A stretch of DNA of 6,463 nt from Gallionellaceae bacterium (GTDB taxonomy: Bacteria > Pseudomonadota > Gammaproteobacteria > Burkholderiales > Gallionellaceae). A program made the translations under genes and the position numbers. Shown one piece after another: positions 6,016 through 6,463 of this stretch (positions are counted from its first letter, which is position 1; the number at the start of each line of letters is the position of its first letter). The notes under the pieces are model-generated. The model saw only the letters and a program-made list of their open reading frames with translations. It was not told the DNA's origin and did no database searches. The stretch lies in the NCBI GenBank assembly GCA_030690855.1, contig JAUYFR010000233.1, forward strand, positions 1-6,463, read 5' to 3'.

Positions 6016-6463
6016 AGCAAACTCAAATGCGCCGAGAGTGCGGCATGATCTGAAATCTTATTCCACGGCGCCTTCGCATGAAGCTTGGCGTCTTTGACCG
6101 AAAGCCCACGCACATAGATTCGATCCAATCTCAGCACCGGAAAACCGACCGGATAGCTACGCGCCAACGCACCGCCCCAGCTTTCAAACACCTCATGCAA
6201 ATCTAACTCTTTGGCTAACTGCAAATGCGCGCGATTATTCCAGTCATTAAAATCACCCGCGATAATGAGTGGCTCATCTGCTGGCACATGCTGCTGAATA
6301 TGTTTTACCAGCGCGTTGAATTGAAAATTACGCCCACGAGTGGACAAACCAAGATGCACGCAAATACAATGCAACTCATTGTTTTTATTGTATAATTTTA
6401 ATTTGCAATGTAGCAAACCCCGACTTTCAAAGCGGTGAGCGGAAATATCGCTATTACTCCAAC
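6012..6463 (-). CDS. ybhP: Endonuclease/exonuclease/phosphatase-family protein, YbhP-like (5' end outside window)
   Basis: The frame is open to the right edge, so only the last 149 residues are present; full-length YbhP is about 250. The visible part begins WSNSDISAHRFESRG and contains the fold's core motifs. These are CVHLGLSTRGR with the conserved His, the catalytic GDFNDW (Asp/Asn metal- and phosphate-binding site), LDRIYVRG, and the terminal SDHAAL with the catalytic Asp-His pair. The family cleaves phosphodiester or phosphomonoester bonds in a metal-dependent way; the substrate of YbhP is not known to me. The stop overlaps the clsB start (ATGA), so translation is probably coupled and the product may act on lipids or their head groups. 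A TTG at 6416 could be mistaken for the start, but the homologous sequence clearly continues upstream of it. An A/T-rich patch around 6380-6415 encodes KLKLYNKNNEL, which differs in base composition from the rest. Confidence 0.9.
   Translation of the reverse strand, partial: WSNSDISAHRFESRGLLHCKLKLYNKNNELHCICVHLGLSTRGRNFQFNALVKHIQQHVPADEPLIIAGDFNDWNNRAHLQLAKELDLHEVFESWGGALARSYPVGFPVLRLDRIYVRGLSVKDAKLHAKAPWNKISDHAALSAHLSLL
6387..6416 (-). promoter_or_regulatory. Possible internal promoter ahead of clsB
   Basis: On the minus strand TTGCTA (6411-6416) and TACAAT (6387-6392) are separated by 18 bases and match the sigma-70 -35 and -10 consensus at 4/6 and 5/6 positions. It lies in the A/T-rich patch inside the YbhP-like gene, about 370 bp before the clsB start. 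It could give clsB some independent expression, but matches of this quality arise by chance in A/T-rich DNA. Confidence 0.18.

Noticed and set aside
6390..6395. Perfect TATAAT on the plus strand
   Set aside because: It lies antisense inside the YbhP-like gene, has no -35 box at proper spacing, and points away from any plus-strand gene in the window.
6414..6416. TTG start for the YbhP-like protein
   Set aside because: The frame stays open to the window edge and the upstream residues (SNSDISAHRFESRG) belong to the family, so the true start is outside the window.

Overview
The window looks like chromosomal DNA from a Gram-negative proteobacterium, most likely a betaproteobacterium (inferred from gene style and moderate base composition; no rRNA or other marker gene is present to confirm it). 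Supporting signs are two lipoprotein signal peptides with lipoboxes, strong AAGGAG-type ribosome binding sites, a NarL/LuxR-type two-component pair, and a YbhP-ClsB phospholipid gene pair of the kind known from Escherichia coli.

Layout from left to right. Positions 1-213 (minus) hold the decayed C-terminal part of a gene paralogous to the next one. Positions 244-846 and 942-1697 (both minus) encode two predicted lipoproteins of unknown function, probably one operon transcribed leftwards. A 175-bp divergent control region (1698-1872) contains a perfect GC-rich inverted repeat. Rightwards from it, 1873-4011 encodes a large multi-membrane-span HisKA_3 sensor histidine kinase with a possible PDZ-like extracytoplasmic domain. 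Its response regulator (4008-4652) is coupled to it through an ATGA stop/start overlap. A 217-bp convergent gap (4653-4869) has no convincing gene but is unusually rich in TGCA tetramers and short inverted repeats. Positions 4870-6015 (minus) encode a phospholipase-D-superfamily cardiolipin synthase (ClsB type). It is translationally coupled (ATGA) to an endonuclease/exonuclease/phosphatase-family protein (YbhP type, 6012-6463), whose N-terminus lies beyond the right edge.

How the genes may work together: the kinase senses something at or outside the inner membrane and phosphorylates the regulator, which binds DNA through its C-terminal helix-turn-helix. The divergently transcribed envelope lipoproteins are the obvious candidate targets or partners, but this is inferred from position only. 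The ClsB/YbhP pair is a separate membrane-lipid unit that happens to converge on the two-component operon. The less ordinary points are the ComP-like membrane architecture of the kinase, the absence of the usual phosphatase glutamine after its catalytic histidine, and the duplicated and decayed lipoprotein gene. I see no CRISPR array, intact mobile element, tRNA or rRNA.
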